Shown: positions 42,859 to 51,191 of the stretch, piece by piece
How positions within the stretch are numbered: the first letter of the stretch is position 1
Layout: the number at the start of each line of letters is the position of its first letter
Assembly: GCA_016931855.1 (NCBI GenBank)
Contig: JAFGDZ010000068.1
Span: 62,001-126,000 of the forward strand
Direction of reading: 5' to 3'
Length of the DNA: 64,000 bases
Source: Bacteroidales bacterium
Lineage (GTDB): Bacteria; Bacteroidota; Bacteroidia; Bacteroidales; Tenuifilaceae
Made by a program: the position numbers and the translations under genes
The notes under the pieces: model-generated
Database searches by the model: none
Told to the model about the DNA's origin: nothing
Seen by the model: only the letters and a program-made list of their open reading frames with translations

Positions 42859-42901
42859 CAAATATATACGTTTTAAATCTATTTGTATTTTTTTCGTATA
42901 T
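42859..42901 (-). promoter_or_regulatory. candidate promoter and operator of the TetR-ABC unit
   Basis: The minus strand carries TATATTTG at 42866-42859, a full -7 match, 25 bases from the tetR start. It overlaps the arm ATATACG (42864-42870) of an inverted repeat whose second arm CGTATAT is at 42895-42901, 24 bases apart. No TTTG is found about 20 bases upstream. Confidence 0.38.
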
Positions 42902-43041
42902 TTATTTAGATAAAGCAAATAACACTTTAACATTTGTCTAAAATCAGCACAACTCAATCGCACTGCTATACAACACAACCAAAGCCATATTACTAGCCGA
43001 TAGAACAACATTTTACACCCAAGCCCTAGCCAAAATATTTC

Positions 43042-43049
43042 TATATTTG
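43042..43049 (+). promoter_or_regulatory. -7 element for hisS
   Basis: TATATTTG, a full TAnnTTTG match, about 110 bases before the hisS ATG at 43159. The upstream TTTG is missing or poorly spaced. Confidence 0.4.
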
Positions 43050-43158
43050 CAGGGCGATGAAAAAATGCAGAGGAGATGGATACCGCAATTGCACTATGCA
43101 CGCTGGCTACTCCCTTGCCTAACATCATTTGCAGCAACACAATAACGGCTTTAATAAT

Positions 43159-44541
43159 ATGGCAGTACAAAAACCAAGCATTCCAAAAGGAACAAGAGAT
43201 TTCTCGCCCACAGAAATGTCGAGGCGCAACTATATTTTCGACACCATCAAATCGGTGTTTAAACTTTACGGATATCAACCCATTGAAACACCATCAATGG
43301 AGAACCTATCAACCCTACTGGGCAAGTATGGCGAGGAGGGCGATAAGCTACTTTTCAAAATCCTTAACTCTGGCGATTTCCTAAAAGGGATTGATAGCCA
43401 AGAGCTAACTGGCGAGGTTAATACCAATGCTCTTTCGGTAAAGATGTGCGAAAAGGGATTACGCTACGACCTTACCGTTCCGTTTGCACGCTTTGTGGTT
43501 CAGTACCAAAACGAGATAACCTTCCCATTCAAACGATTCCAGATGCAGCCCGTTTGGCGCGCCGACAGGCCACAAAAGGGTCGCTACCGCGAGTTTTACC
43601 AATGCGATGTTGATGTTATTGGCAGCAATTCCCTTCTAAATGAGGTTGAGCTAATACAGATTATTAACGATGTGTTCCAAAAGCTAAGCGTTGGTGCCAT
43701 TATCAAACTAAACAACCGCAAAATACTTAGCGGAATGGCTGAAATGATTGGTCACGCCGATAAGCTAATTGACATTACTGTTGCCATTGATAAGATTGAT
43801 AAGATTGGCATTGATGCGGTAAACAAGGAGCTTGAGGAGAAGGGAATTCCGCGCGAAGGCATTGAGAAGCTGCAACCCGTTATAACTCTTAGCGGAACCA
43901 ACGAGCAAAAGCTAAGCACGCTGAAAGGCGTTTTAGCCCAATCGGAAGTTGGCATGAAGGGTATTGAGGAGGTTGAAGCCATACTTTCGTACCTAAGCGG
44001 ACTTGGTGCTATGCACGTTGATATTGAACTAGACCTATCGCTAGCCCGTGGGCTTAACTACTACACCGGAGCAATATTTGAGGTTAAGGCTAAGGATGTG
44101 GCCATTGGCTCCATTTGTGGAGGCGGCCGCTACGATGACCTTACCGGTATTTTTGGGCTAAAGAATGTGAGCGGAGTTGGCGTATCGTTTGGTGCCGACC
44201 GCATTTACGACGTTATGCTACAGCTAAACCTCTTCCCAGAGAGCTTGCTCACCAGCTCGCAGGTGATGTTTGCCAACTTTGGCGAGGCAGAGGCTGCCTT
44301 TTGCCTACCACTAATTAAAACCCTACGCGAGCAAGGCATAAGCGCCGAGCTCTACCCCGATAACACAAAAATGAAAAAGCAATTCGACTATGCTAACAAG
44401 AAGAACATACGACTTGTGGCAGTGGTTGGTGAATCAGAAATGCAGGGCAACAAGGTATCCGTGAAGAATATGGTTACAGGGGAACAGGTAGATGTACCTA
44501 CCGCCCAACTTGTGAATCATATTTTAGACGCTGGGGTGTAG
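43159..44541 (+). CDS. hisS: histidine--tRNA ligase
   Basis: About 460 residues from the ATG at 43159 ([20 protein letters not shown]); the ORF could be opened ten codons earlier at 43129, but the conserved N-terminus starts here. Class II motifs: motif 1 around [13 protein letters not shown], motif 2 [23 protein letters not shown], histidine loop [15 protein letters not shown], and motif 3 [10 protein letters not shown] then [13 protein letters not shown]. The C-terminal anticodon-binding domain includes [33 protein letters not shown]. Confidence 0.96.
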   Translation: MAVQKPSIPKGTRDFSPTEMSRRNYIFDTIKSVFKLYGYQPIETPSMENLSTLLGKYGEEGDKLLFKILNSGDFLKGIDSQELTGEVNTNALSVKMCEKGLRYDLTVPFARFVVQYQNEITFPFKRFQMQPVWRADRPQKGRYREFYQCDVDVIGSNSLLNEVELIQIINDVFQKLSVGAIIKLNNRKILSGMAEMIGHADKLIDITVAIDKIDKIGIDAVNKELEEKGIPREGIEKLQPVITLSGTNEQKLSTLKGVLAQSEVGMKGIEEVEAILSYLSGLGAMHVDIELDLSLARGLNYYTGAIFEVKAKDVAIGSICGGGRYDDLTGIFGLKNVSGVGVSFGADRIYDVMLQLNLFPESLLTSSQVMFANFGEAEAAFCLPLIKTLREQGISAELYPDNTKMKKQFDYANKKNIRLVAVVGESEMQGNKVSVKNMVTGEQVDVPTAQLVNHILDAGV

Positions 44542-44605
44542 ATTCCAAAACAAACAAGAATCTACAATCAGCAAAAGTCAATCACTTAAACCAATTACAG
44601 GAAAC

Positions 44606-46105
44606 ATGAACAAGCATTTAATATCACCACAGCCGCTTACCTACGAACTACTAGAGCGCATTATAAACGAGCCGTTCCACTTCGAACTATCAGATGAGTC
44701 GAAGCAGCTAATTCAAAAGTGCCGCGATTACATCGACAGGAAGATGGAGAACCACGATACCCCAATTTACGGTATCACCACAGGATTTGGTTCACTATGC
44801 AACCACACCATCTCTCGCGATGAGCTTTCGCAGCTTCAGAAGAACCTTGTAATGTCCCATGCTTGCAGCACTGGAACCGAGGTTCAACCAGAAATTGTTA
44901 GGCTAATGCTTTTCCTTAAAGCACATGCTCTATCGCTAGGAAACTCTGGCGTACAAGTGGAAACCGTACAGCGCATTCTCGATTTTCTTAACAACGGTGT
45001 ACTACCTGTGGTTTACGATCGTGGCTCACTAGGTGCTTCGGGCGACCTAGCTCCACTATCTAACCTATTCCTACCACTTATTGGAATGGGTGATGTTTAC
45101 TACAAAGGAGTAAAACAGGATGCAGCCAATGTGCTAAAAGAGTTTGGTTGGGAACCCATTGAGCTAAAATCAAAAGAGGGTCTTGCGCTACTTAACGGAA
45201 CCCAGTTCATGAGTTCACATGGTGTTTACGCCATGATTAAAACCTTTAAGATTGTTAAGCTAGCCGATATTATTGGCGCAGTTTCCCTTGAGGCTTTCGA
45301 TGGTAGAATTGAACCATTCCACCCAAATATCCAAAGCGTTAGACCACACCAAGGACAAATTGAAACAGCCCGCAATATCCGCAAGATACTTGAGGGTAGC
45401 GAGCTAATTGCACGTCCTAAAAAGCACGTTCAGGATCCTTACTCATTCCGTTGCATGCCACAGGTTCACGGAGCCAGCAAGGATGCAATAAACTACGTGG
45501 CTCACGTGCTACTTACCGAAGTAAACTCGGTAACCGATAACCCAACCGTTTGGCCCGATGAGGATCTAGTTATATCTGGTGGTAACTTCCACGGACAACC
45601 ACTTGCGCTTAGCTACGATTTCCTTGCTATTGCGCTATCGGAACTTGGCAACATATCGGAACGTAGAACTGCTCAGCTAATCCTTGGCCTACGCGGACTA
45701 CCTGAGTTCCTTGTGGCAAACCCAGGATTAAACAGCGGCTTTATGATTCCACAGTATGCAGCAGCAGCCATGGTAAGCCAGAACAAGCAGCTATGCAGCC
45801 CAGCATCGGTTGACTCAATTGTTTCGTCGAACGGACAAGAGGATCACGTGAGTATGGGTGCAAATGCAGCAACTAAGCTACTACGCGTGGTTGATAACGT
45901 AGAGCGCATTCTTGCTATTGAGCTGTTCGATGCAGCTCAGGCGCTTGATTTCCGCCGTCCAGCCAAAACATCTCCATACTTAGAGGAGTTCCTTGCGGCA
46001 TACCGCAAGCAGGTTAGCTTTATCAACGAGGATAAAATCATGTATCGTGAGATTGAGAAAACCCTTGACTTCCTTCGCAACGGAGAGTTTGAGAAGCAAC
46101 TATAG
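44606..46105 (+). CDS. hutH: histidine ammonia-lyase
   Basis: 499 residues. The self-formed MIO cofactor triad Ala144-Ser145-Gly146 lies in RGSLGASGDLAPLSN, and YGITTGFGSL is the other signature. QDPYSFRCMPQVHGA and NPTVWPDEDLVISGGNFHGQP are conserved active-site parts. It converts histidine to urocanate and ammonia, the first step of histidine fermentation. It follows hisS by 64 bases. No hutU, hutI or formiminotransferase gene is in the window, so the rest of the pathway must be elsewhere. Confidence 0.95.
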   Translation: MNKHLISPQPLTYELLERIINEPFHFELSDESKQLIQKCRDYIDRKMENHDTPIYGITTGFGSLCNHTISRDELSQLQKNLVMSHACSTGTEVQPEIVRLMLFLKAHALSLGNSGVQVETVQRILDFLNNGVLPVVYDRGSLGASGDLAPLSNLFLPLIGMGDVYYKGVKQDAANVLKEFGWEPIELKSKEGLALLNGTQFMSSHGVYAMIKTFKIVKLADIIGAVSLEAFDGRIEPFHPNIQSVRPHQGQIETARNIRKILEGSELIARPKKHVQDPYSFRCMPQVHGASKDAINYVAHVLLTEVNSVTDNPTVWPDEDLVISGGNFHGQPLALSYDFLAIALSELGNISERRTAQLILGLRGLPEFLVANPGLNSGFMIPQYAAAAMVSQNKQLCSPASVDSIVSSNGQEDHVSMGANAATKLLRVVDNVERILAIELFDAAQALDFRRPAKTSPYLEEFLAAYRKQVSFINEDKIMYREIEKTLDFLRNGEFEKQL

Positions 46106-46129
46106 ATTACATCTAAACATTTTTTCAGG

Positions 46130-46154
46130 AAAGCACCCTTGTGGTGCTTTTTTT
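46130..46154 (+). terminator. intrinsic terminator after hutH
   Basis: AAAGCACC-CTTGT-GGTGCTTT followed by TTTT, about 25 bases after the hutH stop. Confidence 0.85.
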
Positions 46155-46199
46155 GTATCCAATAGATTCATTACTACTTTAAAAATCAAAATCCATTCT

Positions 46200-46883
46200 A
46201 TGAAAAAATCCACACCCTACAAAATTATTATATCCATAACCCTTTTACTCTTTGCGATTACGATACCCGCAAGGGCACAGCAAAGCAAACCATTTGAACT
46301 AAGCGTTAAGCTTCACCCTCTAGCATTTATAAATCCAGAAAGGCCATCATTACAAGGAGATATAAGCCTAACTTTCCGCAGTAAAGTTGGTCTCGATGTT
46401 ACCTACGGCCAGAGATTCATGGAATTAACTCCTATTTTGCAAAATTTTGATTCCCTAGCAATTAATGCACATGGATATAATTTAAGACTAGAGCTAAAAA
46501 TTTATAACATCAACCTAATAGGATTTTCCAACTACAAAAACACAAAAGAATATCTATCTGTAGGTTATTGGATTGTAAACGACTACAGCAATAAGAAGAT
46601 GGAATACTACAAAAACTCAACTCTCAATATCGATTACTATGGGCTACACAAAAAGATGAATGTTTTTGCTATGAACTACGGTGTAACACATAGTACAAAT
46701 AAATGGATATTAGAAGCACAGTGTGGCATTGGGATAAGATCAGGACACTACAACTGGATTAATAGTGAATACACCAAAACTGTCCATATCCTATATGGGG
46801 ATACTTATTCTTATGAACTTGAAGGGCATAAGATATTTCCCCATTTCAACATAAGTATAAGAATTGGATACGTAATAATATAA
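46200..46883 (+). CDS. outer-membrane beta-barrel protein of unknown function
   Basis: About 227 residues from the ATG at 46200; the frame is open back into hutH but those codons lack any protein-like feature. A signal peptide is clear (MKKSTPYKIIISITLLLFAITIPARAQ). The mature part shows short amphipathic strands rich in Tyr and Asn (GLDVTYGQRFMELTP, GYNLRLELKIYNINLIGFSNYK) and ends FNISIRIGYVII, as in small Bacteroidota barrels. The gene is more AT-rich than its neighbours, and I recognise no family. Confidence 0.68.
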   Translation: MKKSTPYKIIISITLLLFAITIPARAQQSKPFELSVKLHPLAFINPERPSLQGDISLTFRSKVGLDVTYGQRFMELTPILQNFDSLAINAHGYNLRLELKIYNINLIGFSNYKNTKEYLSVGYWIVNDYSNKKMEYYKNSTLNIDYYGLHKKMNVFAMNYGVTHSTNKWILEAQCGIGIRSGHYNWINSEYTKTVHILYGDTYSYELEGHKIFPHFNISIRIGYVII

Positions 46884-46905
46884 ACAACCAGCCAGCACCA
46901 AAAAC

Positions 46906-46930
46906 AAAAAGCCGGAGGAGTGCCCCGGCA
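46906..46930 (-). terminator. intrinsic terminator after the Spy-like gene
   Basis: On the minus strand GCCGG-N9-CCGGC is followed by TTTTTG. It lies about 22 bases beyond the stop at 46952 and ends the sigma-factor unit. Confidence 0.78.
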
Positions 46931-46951
46931 AGAAGTATATAGATTGAAAAT

Positions 46952-47395
46952 CTAGTCGTTTTTAGAAGAACGCCTAATCTGCTGCAACAGGTAGGTCTTA
47001 AACTCATAATCGGCCTGGTAAAGCCGCATAACCTTATCGGGGGAAAGTATTGCTAGGAACTTAGCATGGAATTCAACAAGCAAATCGGCCTCTTCCTTAT
47101 GAAACTTAATGTACATATCGGCATACTTCTTGGCTTCGGCAGTGGACATCTTTGCTGAGTTCTCAGAAAAGTACTTCATTGCAGCTTGCCGATCGGCAAT
47201 TATGGTGTTCTTGCGCTCCCAGTACTCGTTATAGACGGGCCAAAAGGCCTGAGCTTCATCAGAAGTAAGCTTAAGTTTCTGTGTAAAGAAGGCTATTTTC
47301 TGAGCTTTTACTATCTCCTCTTTGCTCTGCTCCTGGCTATAACCAGCAATAGAGAAAAGGGCAAGTAGTAGCGAAAAGGCTAGAAATCGTTTCAT
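46952..47395 (-). CDS. Spy/CpxP-like periplasmic protein
   Basis: 147 residues with a signal peptide (MKRFLAFSLLLALFSIAGYSQ) and a nearly all-helical, highly charged body. KLKLTSDEAQAFWPVYNEYWERK and LAILSPDKVMRLYQADYEFK resemble the LTxxQ-type helices of Spy/CpxP proteins, in which helix pairs act as chaperone or sensor in the periplasm. It is the last gene of the ECF sigma-factor unit. A part in envelope-stress feedback is inferred from this position. Confidence 0.72.
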   Translation of the reverse strand: MKRFLAFSLLLALFSIAGYSQEQSKEEIVKAQKIAFFTQKLKLTSDEAQAFWPVYNEYWERKNTIIADRQAAMKYFSENSAKMSTAEAKKYADMYIKFHKEEADLLVEFHAKFLAILSPDKVMRLYQADYEFKTYLLQQIRRSSKND

Positions 47396-47401
47396 GATAT
47401 A

Positions 47402-47857
47402 CTATTTATACTGCTCCATAAGTGAGACGTAGTCGACATTCTCCTCAAGAAGGTACTGAATCATCTCATCGGAAACATCCTTCTTAATTGAGTCGTAAAT
47501 ATTTACGGGTTCCATTGCTTCAACAGCCTCAACTAGTTGAGCCTCATCGAACTCGGCAACGTGTTTGGATACAATATCAACGTAATCGGTTGAGGTAACC
47601 TCTGGTGCGTTAAAGGATGGATTTACAAGGTAGTATCCCCAGTAAGACATCACTGCTAAGAAGCAAAAACCAGCGACAAGGGCAAGCTGAGCTTTAAGGA
47701 CACGAACAATGCCAGAGGACTCATGCTGCTCTACCTTAGGTTGGCAGTACTCTTGAACACGGGTAGGCAACGCCTCAAAGTACCCATGGGGAGTACTAAA
47801 GGGGTTACTATTCCCTGCGTTTTTTAGTGACCTTCCTATGTTTTTAAACTCGCTCAT
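47402..47857 (-). CDS. single-pass membrane protein, possible anti-sigma factor
   Basis: 151 residues. A cytoplasmic N-terminal part (about 1-55) starts with NAGNSNPFSTPHGYFEALPTRVQE, the FxTPxGYFExLPxR phrase common in proteins encoded beside ECF sigma factors in Bacteroidota. One membrane helix follows (about 58-76, QLALVAGFCFLAVMSYWGYYLV). The acidic C-terminal part (about 80-151) would be periplasmic. The size, topology and position between the sigma and the Spy-like genes make it a likely anti-sigma factor, though there is no zinc-binding anti-sigma motif. Confidence 0.72.
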   Translation of the reverse strand: MSEFKNIGRSLKNAGNSNPFSTPHGYFEALPTRVQEYCQPKVEQHESSGIVRVLKAQLALVAGFCFLAVMSYWGYYLVNPSFNAPEVTSTDYVDIVSKHVAEFDEAQLVEAVEAMEPVNIYDSIKKDVSDEMIQYLLEENVDYVSLMEQYK

Positions 47858-47901
47858 AACAAATACTTTCTGAACTTATGACATTTATAATATAGTAGGG
47901 T

Positions 47902-48450
47902 TTAATCCCCTTCCATGAATTTCTCAATTTTCTTTACAGCATGATGATAGGATGCTTTTAACGCACCAACAGAGGTACCTAACACTTCCGACATCTCCTC
48001 GTACTTCATCTCATCAAAATACTTCATATTAAACACCAACCGCTGCTTGTCGGGCAAAGTAAGTATTGCTTTTTGCAGCTTAAGCTGCAGCTCATCGCCA
48101 TTAAAGTAGGGGTCGCTCTCCAAAGAACGGGAGAGCTGCTGTTCTACATCAACCAGAGGGAGAAAGTACTTGGTACGCTTACGCTTGAGAAAGGTAAGCG
48201 CCTCATTTGTGGCTATGCGGTAAAGCCAAGTGAAGAGCTGCGAATCCTCGCGAAAGGTTTCCAGCCCTCCCCAGACTTTAAGAAAAGTATTCTGGATAAC
48301 ATCGTCGGAATCGTCGTGGTTAACAACAATTTTCCGAACGTGCCAGTACAATCGCTCTTGGTACTTACGAACAATAAGGTTAAAAGCGTAGTTCCTTGAG
48401 TCGGGACTACGAAACATTTCCAGCAATTCCTTATCGCTACAAGTGCTCAT
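47902..48450 (-). CDS. ECF-family RNA polymerase sigma factor
   Basis: About 182 residues from the ATG at 48450; a TTG two codons earlier is unlikely. Region 2 spans about 20-90 (YAFNLIVRKYQERLYWHVRKIV, DDSDDVIQNTFLKVWGGLETFRE, LFTWLYRIATNEALTFLKRKR). Region 4 spans about 125-175 (LPDKQRLVFNMKYFDEMKYEEMSEVLGTSVGALKASYHHAVKKIEKF). It lies 18 bases after the transketolase C-terminal gene and before the putative anti-sigma gene, so it may be co-transcribed with the carbon-metabolism genes. Confidence 0.92.
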   Translation of the reverse strand: MSTCSDKELLEMFRSPDSRNYAFNLIVRKYQERLYWHVRKIVVNHDDSDDVIQNTFLKVWGGLETFREDSQLFTWLYRIATNEALTFLKRKRTKYFLPLVDVEQQLSRSLESDPYFNGDELQLKLQKAILTLPDKQRLVFNMKYFDEMKYEEMSEVLGTSVGALKASYHHAVKKIEKFMEGD

Positions 48451-48467
48451 TGGCAACTACCTAAAGG

Positions 48468-49421
48468 CTATTTACGAGCTATTACTTTTTGAACAGCCTC
48501 AACAATGTTAGGGGTGTCGAGCCCGTACTTAACCATTAGCTGCTCTGGAGTACCACTCTCGCCAAAGGTATCGTTAACGGCAACCATCTCTAACGGAGCA
48601 GGATGCTTACGTGCTAAAACCTGAGCCACGCTATCGCCCAATCCACCGTTCATAAAGTGCTCCTCGGCGGTTACAACGGCACGAGTTTTTGACACGGAGC
48701 GTAGAATAGCCTCCTCGTCGAGCGGCTTAATGGTGTGAATGTTGATAACCTCGGCAGATATTCCCTTTTGCTCAAGCACCTCGGCAGCCTGTAGTGCTTT
48801 CCAAACAAGGTGTCCGGTTGCAAATATGGTAACATCGGTACCCTCGGTTAGCTGTAGAGCCTTACCAATAACAAACTCCTGATCCTCTGGTATAAAAATG
48901 GGTACCACAGGACGTCCAAAGCGAAGGTAAACAGGGCCATTCCAAGCGGCAGCCGCAATGGTTGCAGCCTTAGTTTGGTTGTAGTCGCAAGGGTTAATAA
49001 CGGTCATGTTTGGAAGCATCTTCATTAGCCCCAAATCTTCCATCATTTGGTGGGTAGCGCCATCTTCGCCAAGGGTTAGCCCAGCGTGAGAGGCTGCAAT
49101 TTTTACGTTGGTATTTGAGTAGGCAACGCTCTGGCGAATTTGGTCGTACACCCTACCAGTAGCAAATGCTGCAAAGGTTCCGGCAAAAGGGATTTTGCCG
49201 CTTACAGCAAGACCTGCCGATACGCCAATCATGTTAGCCTCGGCAATACCTGCTTGAAAAAAGCGCTCGGGATGCTCCTTAATAAAGTCATCCATTTTAA
49301 GAGATCCAATAAGGTCGGCGCAAAGCGCAACCACGTTGGGATTGGTTTTCCCCAACTCATATAACCCAGCGCCAAATCCTGAACGGGTATCCTTATTTCC
49401 TAGTGAAACAAACTTCTTCAT
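48468..49421 (-). CDS. transketolase, C-terminal subunit
   Basis: About 317 residues from the ATG at 49421 ([17 protein letters not shown]); the longer ORF from 49466 adds a Cys-rich stretch with no conservation. [60 protein letters not shown] and the C-terminal [12 protein letters not shown]-like [16 protein letters not shown] belong to the pyrimidine-binding and C-terminal domains of transketolase. It pairs with the TPP subunit encoded at 50008-50853 to transfer two-carbon units in the pentose phosphate route. Confidence 0.93.
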   Translation of the reverse strand: MKKFVSLGNKDTRSGFGAGLYELGKTNPNVVALCADLIGSLKMDDFIKEHPERFFQAGIAEANMIGVSAGLAVSGKIPFAGTFAAFATGRVYDQIRQSVAYSNTNVKIAASHAGLTLGEDGATHQMMEDLGLMKMLPNMTVINPCDYNQTKAATIAAAAWNGPVYLRFGRPVVPIFIPEDQEFVIGKALQLTEGTDVTIFATGHLVWKALQAAEVLEQKGISAEVINIHTIKPLDEEAILRSVSKTRAVVTAEEHFMNGGLGDSVAQVLARKHPAPLEMVAVNDTFGESGTPEQLMVKYGLDTPNIVEAVQKVIARK

Positions 49422-49498
49422 GAAATATATTCTCTTTATGCAAAGCCCATTGGAGGAGCAACGCAATAATCCGTTTATAATACAACAGTAAGGGATCC

Positions 49499-49894
49499 TT
49501 ACTTTTTCTGCATACGCTCTGAGGCCTCTTTCCTAATAAGGCCAATAATAAGCAGCTCGGCGCTAGCGTAATTGGTTGCCAAAGGGATGTTTCGTACATT
49601 GCAAGTTTCGAGCAAGTTACGAATATCCTCATGGTGCTGCTGAACCACTTTATGATCGCGAAGGAAGATTACGATATCAACCTCACCCCGATCAATCATA
49701 TCAGTAATTTGGATATACCCACCAGCCTGTCCTTGGCTTAGGTGACGGCATTTAATGCCCTGCGACTCCAAAAACTCAGCAGTACGACCAGTTGCAATAA
49801 GATTAACTCCTGGAGTCCAATCTTGGCGCTCTTGAAGGAATTGAACCAGCTCGGCTTTCTTCGCATCGTGAGCAATAACAACAATATTTTTCAT
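49499..49894 (-). CDS. methylglyoxal-synthase-fold protein with altered active site
   Basis: 131 residues of the MGS-like domain family: [19 protein letters not shown] (about 2-20), [12 protein letters not shown] (about 31-42) and [15 protein letters not shown] near the end match MgsA. In E. coli MgsA the catalytic Asp71 sits in SGPMGGDQQVG; the matching stretch here is [10 protein letters not shown] with Tyr60 in place of that Asp. The later Asp (IFLRDHKV, Asp80) and the His/Asp area (QQHHEDI) are kept. It lies between the two halves of transketolase and probably belongs to their operon. It may be a sensor or an enzyme of altered specificity rather than a true methylglyoxal synthase. Confidence 0.8.
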   Translation of the reverse strand: MKNIVVIAHDAKKAELVQFLQERQDWTPGVNLIATGRTAEFLESQGIKCRHLSQGQAGGYIQITDMIDRGEVDIVIFLRDHKVVQQHHEDIRNLLETCNVRNIPLATNYASAELLIIGLIRKEASERMQKK

Positions 49895-50007
49895 AGTAAA
49901 TCAGATGTTAGACTTAAGATGTTAGTACTACGATAGAAAAACATCAATAGCAATTAACATTTGAGAACCAGTAATTGCTTAGCGATGATGCTTACTAACC
50001 TTTACGT

Positions 50008-50853
50008 TTAGTAATCGCCAAGAGTTTCAGGGAGCTGTGCCATTGCGCGGGCAAATTCCTCATCGTTAGGTGCTTTGCCGTGCCATTTGTGAGTACCCAT
50101 CATATAGTCAACTCCCATGCCCATCTCTGTGCGCATAAGTATGCATACTGGTTTTCCGTTACCAGTTAGCTTCTTTGCCTGAGCAAAGCCTTCAAGAAGC
50201 TGAGCCATATCGTTACCGTTAGCCTCAACAACGTCCCAACCAAATGCAACCCACTTAGCTTTAAGGTCGCCAAGGGACATTACCTGGTCGGTAGGGCCAT
50301 CAATTTGCTTCCCGTTAAAATCGACGGTTGCAATAAGGTTATCAATTTTACGAGCAGCAGCAAACATTACCGCTTCCCAAATTTGGCCCTCCTGTAGCTC
50401 GCCATCGCCGTGTAGGGTGTAAACAAGGTTCTTGTCGCCGTTAAGCTTTTTAGCAAGGGCTGCTCCGGCTGCAACCGAGAGTCCTTGACCAAGAGAACCT
50501 GAGGCTACACGAATACCAGGCAGATGCTCGGCAGGAGTTGGATGCCCTTGTAAGCGTGAGTTAATTAAGCGGAATGTGCCCAGCTCTTTTACCTCAAAAT
50601 ACCCGCTACGAGCAAGTACGCTGTACCACGCTGGAGAGATGTGCCCGTTTGAAAGGAAAAACATATCTTGCCCCGCTCCGCTAAGGGTAAACTTAGCTGG
50701 GTTGTGGTTAAGAACATCGAAGTAAAGTGCAGTAAAAAAATCGGCACAGCCTAAAGAGCCGCCGGGGTGACCACTAGCAGGTGCGTGTACCATGCGGATA
50801 ATATCGCGCCTAACCTGCGTAGCAATTGATTGTAACTTTGTAATATCAGCCAT
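50008..50853 (-). CDS. transketolase, N-terminal (TPP-binding) subunit
   Basis: 281 residues. HAPASGHPGGSLGCADFFTALYF (about 23-45), VASGSLGQGLSVAAGAALA and the TPP/Mg motif GDGELQEGQIWEAVMFAA, with the Asn of VDFNGKQIDG, are intact. It is the first half of a split transketolase; the second half is encoded at 48468-49421 with the MGS-like gene between them. A promoter at 50892-50923 leaves a short leader of about 30 bases. Confidence 0.94.
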   Translation of the reverse strand: MADITKLQSIATQVRRDIIRMVHAPASGHPGGSLGCADFFTALYFDVLNHNPAKFTLSGAGQDMFFLSNGHISPAWYSVLARSGYFEVKELGTFRLINSRLQGHPTPAEHLPGIRVASGSLGQGLSVAAGAALAKKLNGDKNLVYTLHGDGELQEGQIWEAVMFAAARKIDNLIATVDFNGKQIDGPTDQVMSLGDLKAKWVAFGWDVVEANGNDMAQLLEGFAQAKKLTGNGKPVCILMRTEMGMGVDYMMGTHKWHGKAPNDEEFARAMAQLPETLGDY

Positions 50854-50891
50854 GTGATTATAATTCTATAAATCAACTTTTATCCAAGCTG

Positions 50892-50923
50892 CAAAGGTAT
50901 AACTTTAAACCGTTTACACTAAA
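50892..50923 (-). promoter_or_regulatory. Bacteroidota-type promoter for the transketolase unit
   Basis: On the minus strand TTTAG (50923-50919) lies 19 bases before TACCTTTG (50899-50892). The -7 octamer is perfect; the upstream element deviates from TTTG. It is about 39 bases from the ATG at 50853. Confidence 0.52.
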
Positions 50924-51040
50924 CAGATGACAACTGTTTTAAGAATGATACAATAAATTTTGGAAGGCACAATTACGGGCATTAGCAAAAACAATAAATA
51001 CAAACAACATAAATATCAATAACTTACAGCACAAACTACA

Positions 51041-51080
51041 CAAAAAAGAAACGGCTACTTGCCTAAGCCAATAGCCGTTT
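51041..51080 (-). terminator. intrinsic terminator downstream of the SusCD operon
   Basis: On the minus strand a 9-base stem (AAACGGCTA / TAGCCGTTT) with a 14-base loop is followed by a TTTCTTTTTTG tract. It lies about 112 bases beyond the stop at 51192. Confidence 0.75.
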
Positions 51081-51191
51081 CGGGTAAAACTACAATTGAG
51101 GGGATCTTAAAAAAATCTTATGCACAGGTTATTTAGCGTATGCCTGCATCAATAATCTGTGCTGGGGTGTGCATCCCATGGTTGCAATATT

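Larger units (their letters stand above)
42835..43158. other. divergent intergenic region between tetR and hisS
   Basis: A 324-base gap with the tetR promoter/operator candidate on the left and a TATATTTG -7 element for hisS at 43042-43049 on the right. An ORF on the minus strand over 42853-43278 has no homology features and overlaps hisS; I do not call it. Confidence 0.55.
50854..51191. other. intergenic region between transketolase and the T9SS-protein gene
   Basis: A 338-base gap. It contains the transketolase promoter at 50892-50923 and the terminator of the T9SS-protein operon at 51041-51080. The stretch from 51081 to 51191 holds nothing I can recognise. Confidence 0.6.

Noticed and set aside
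42853-43278. A 141-codon minus-strand ORF between tetR and hisS
   Set aside because: It overlaps the start of hisS, has a Cys/Ile/Leu-rich composition typical of a random reading of AT-rich DNA, and covers the promoter region of both flanking genes.
45993-46199. Possible N-terminal extension of the barrel gene into hutH
   Set aside because: The signal peptide begins at 46200, and the extension is hutH read in another frame plus the hutH terminator.
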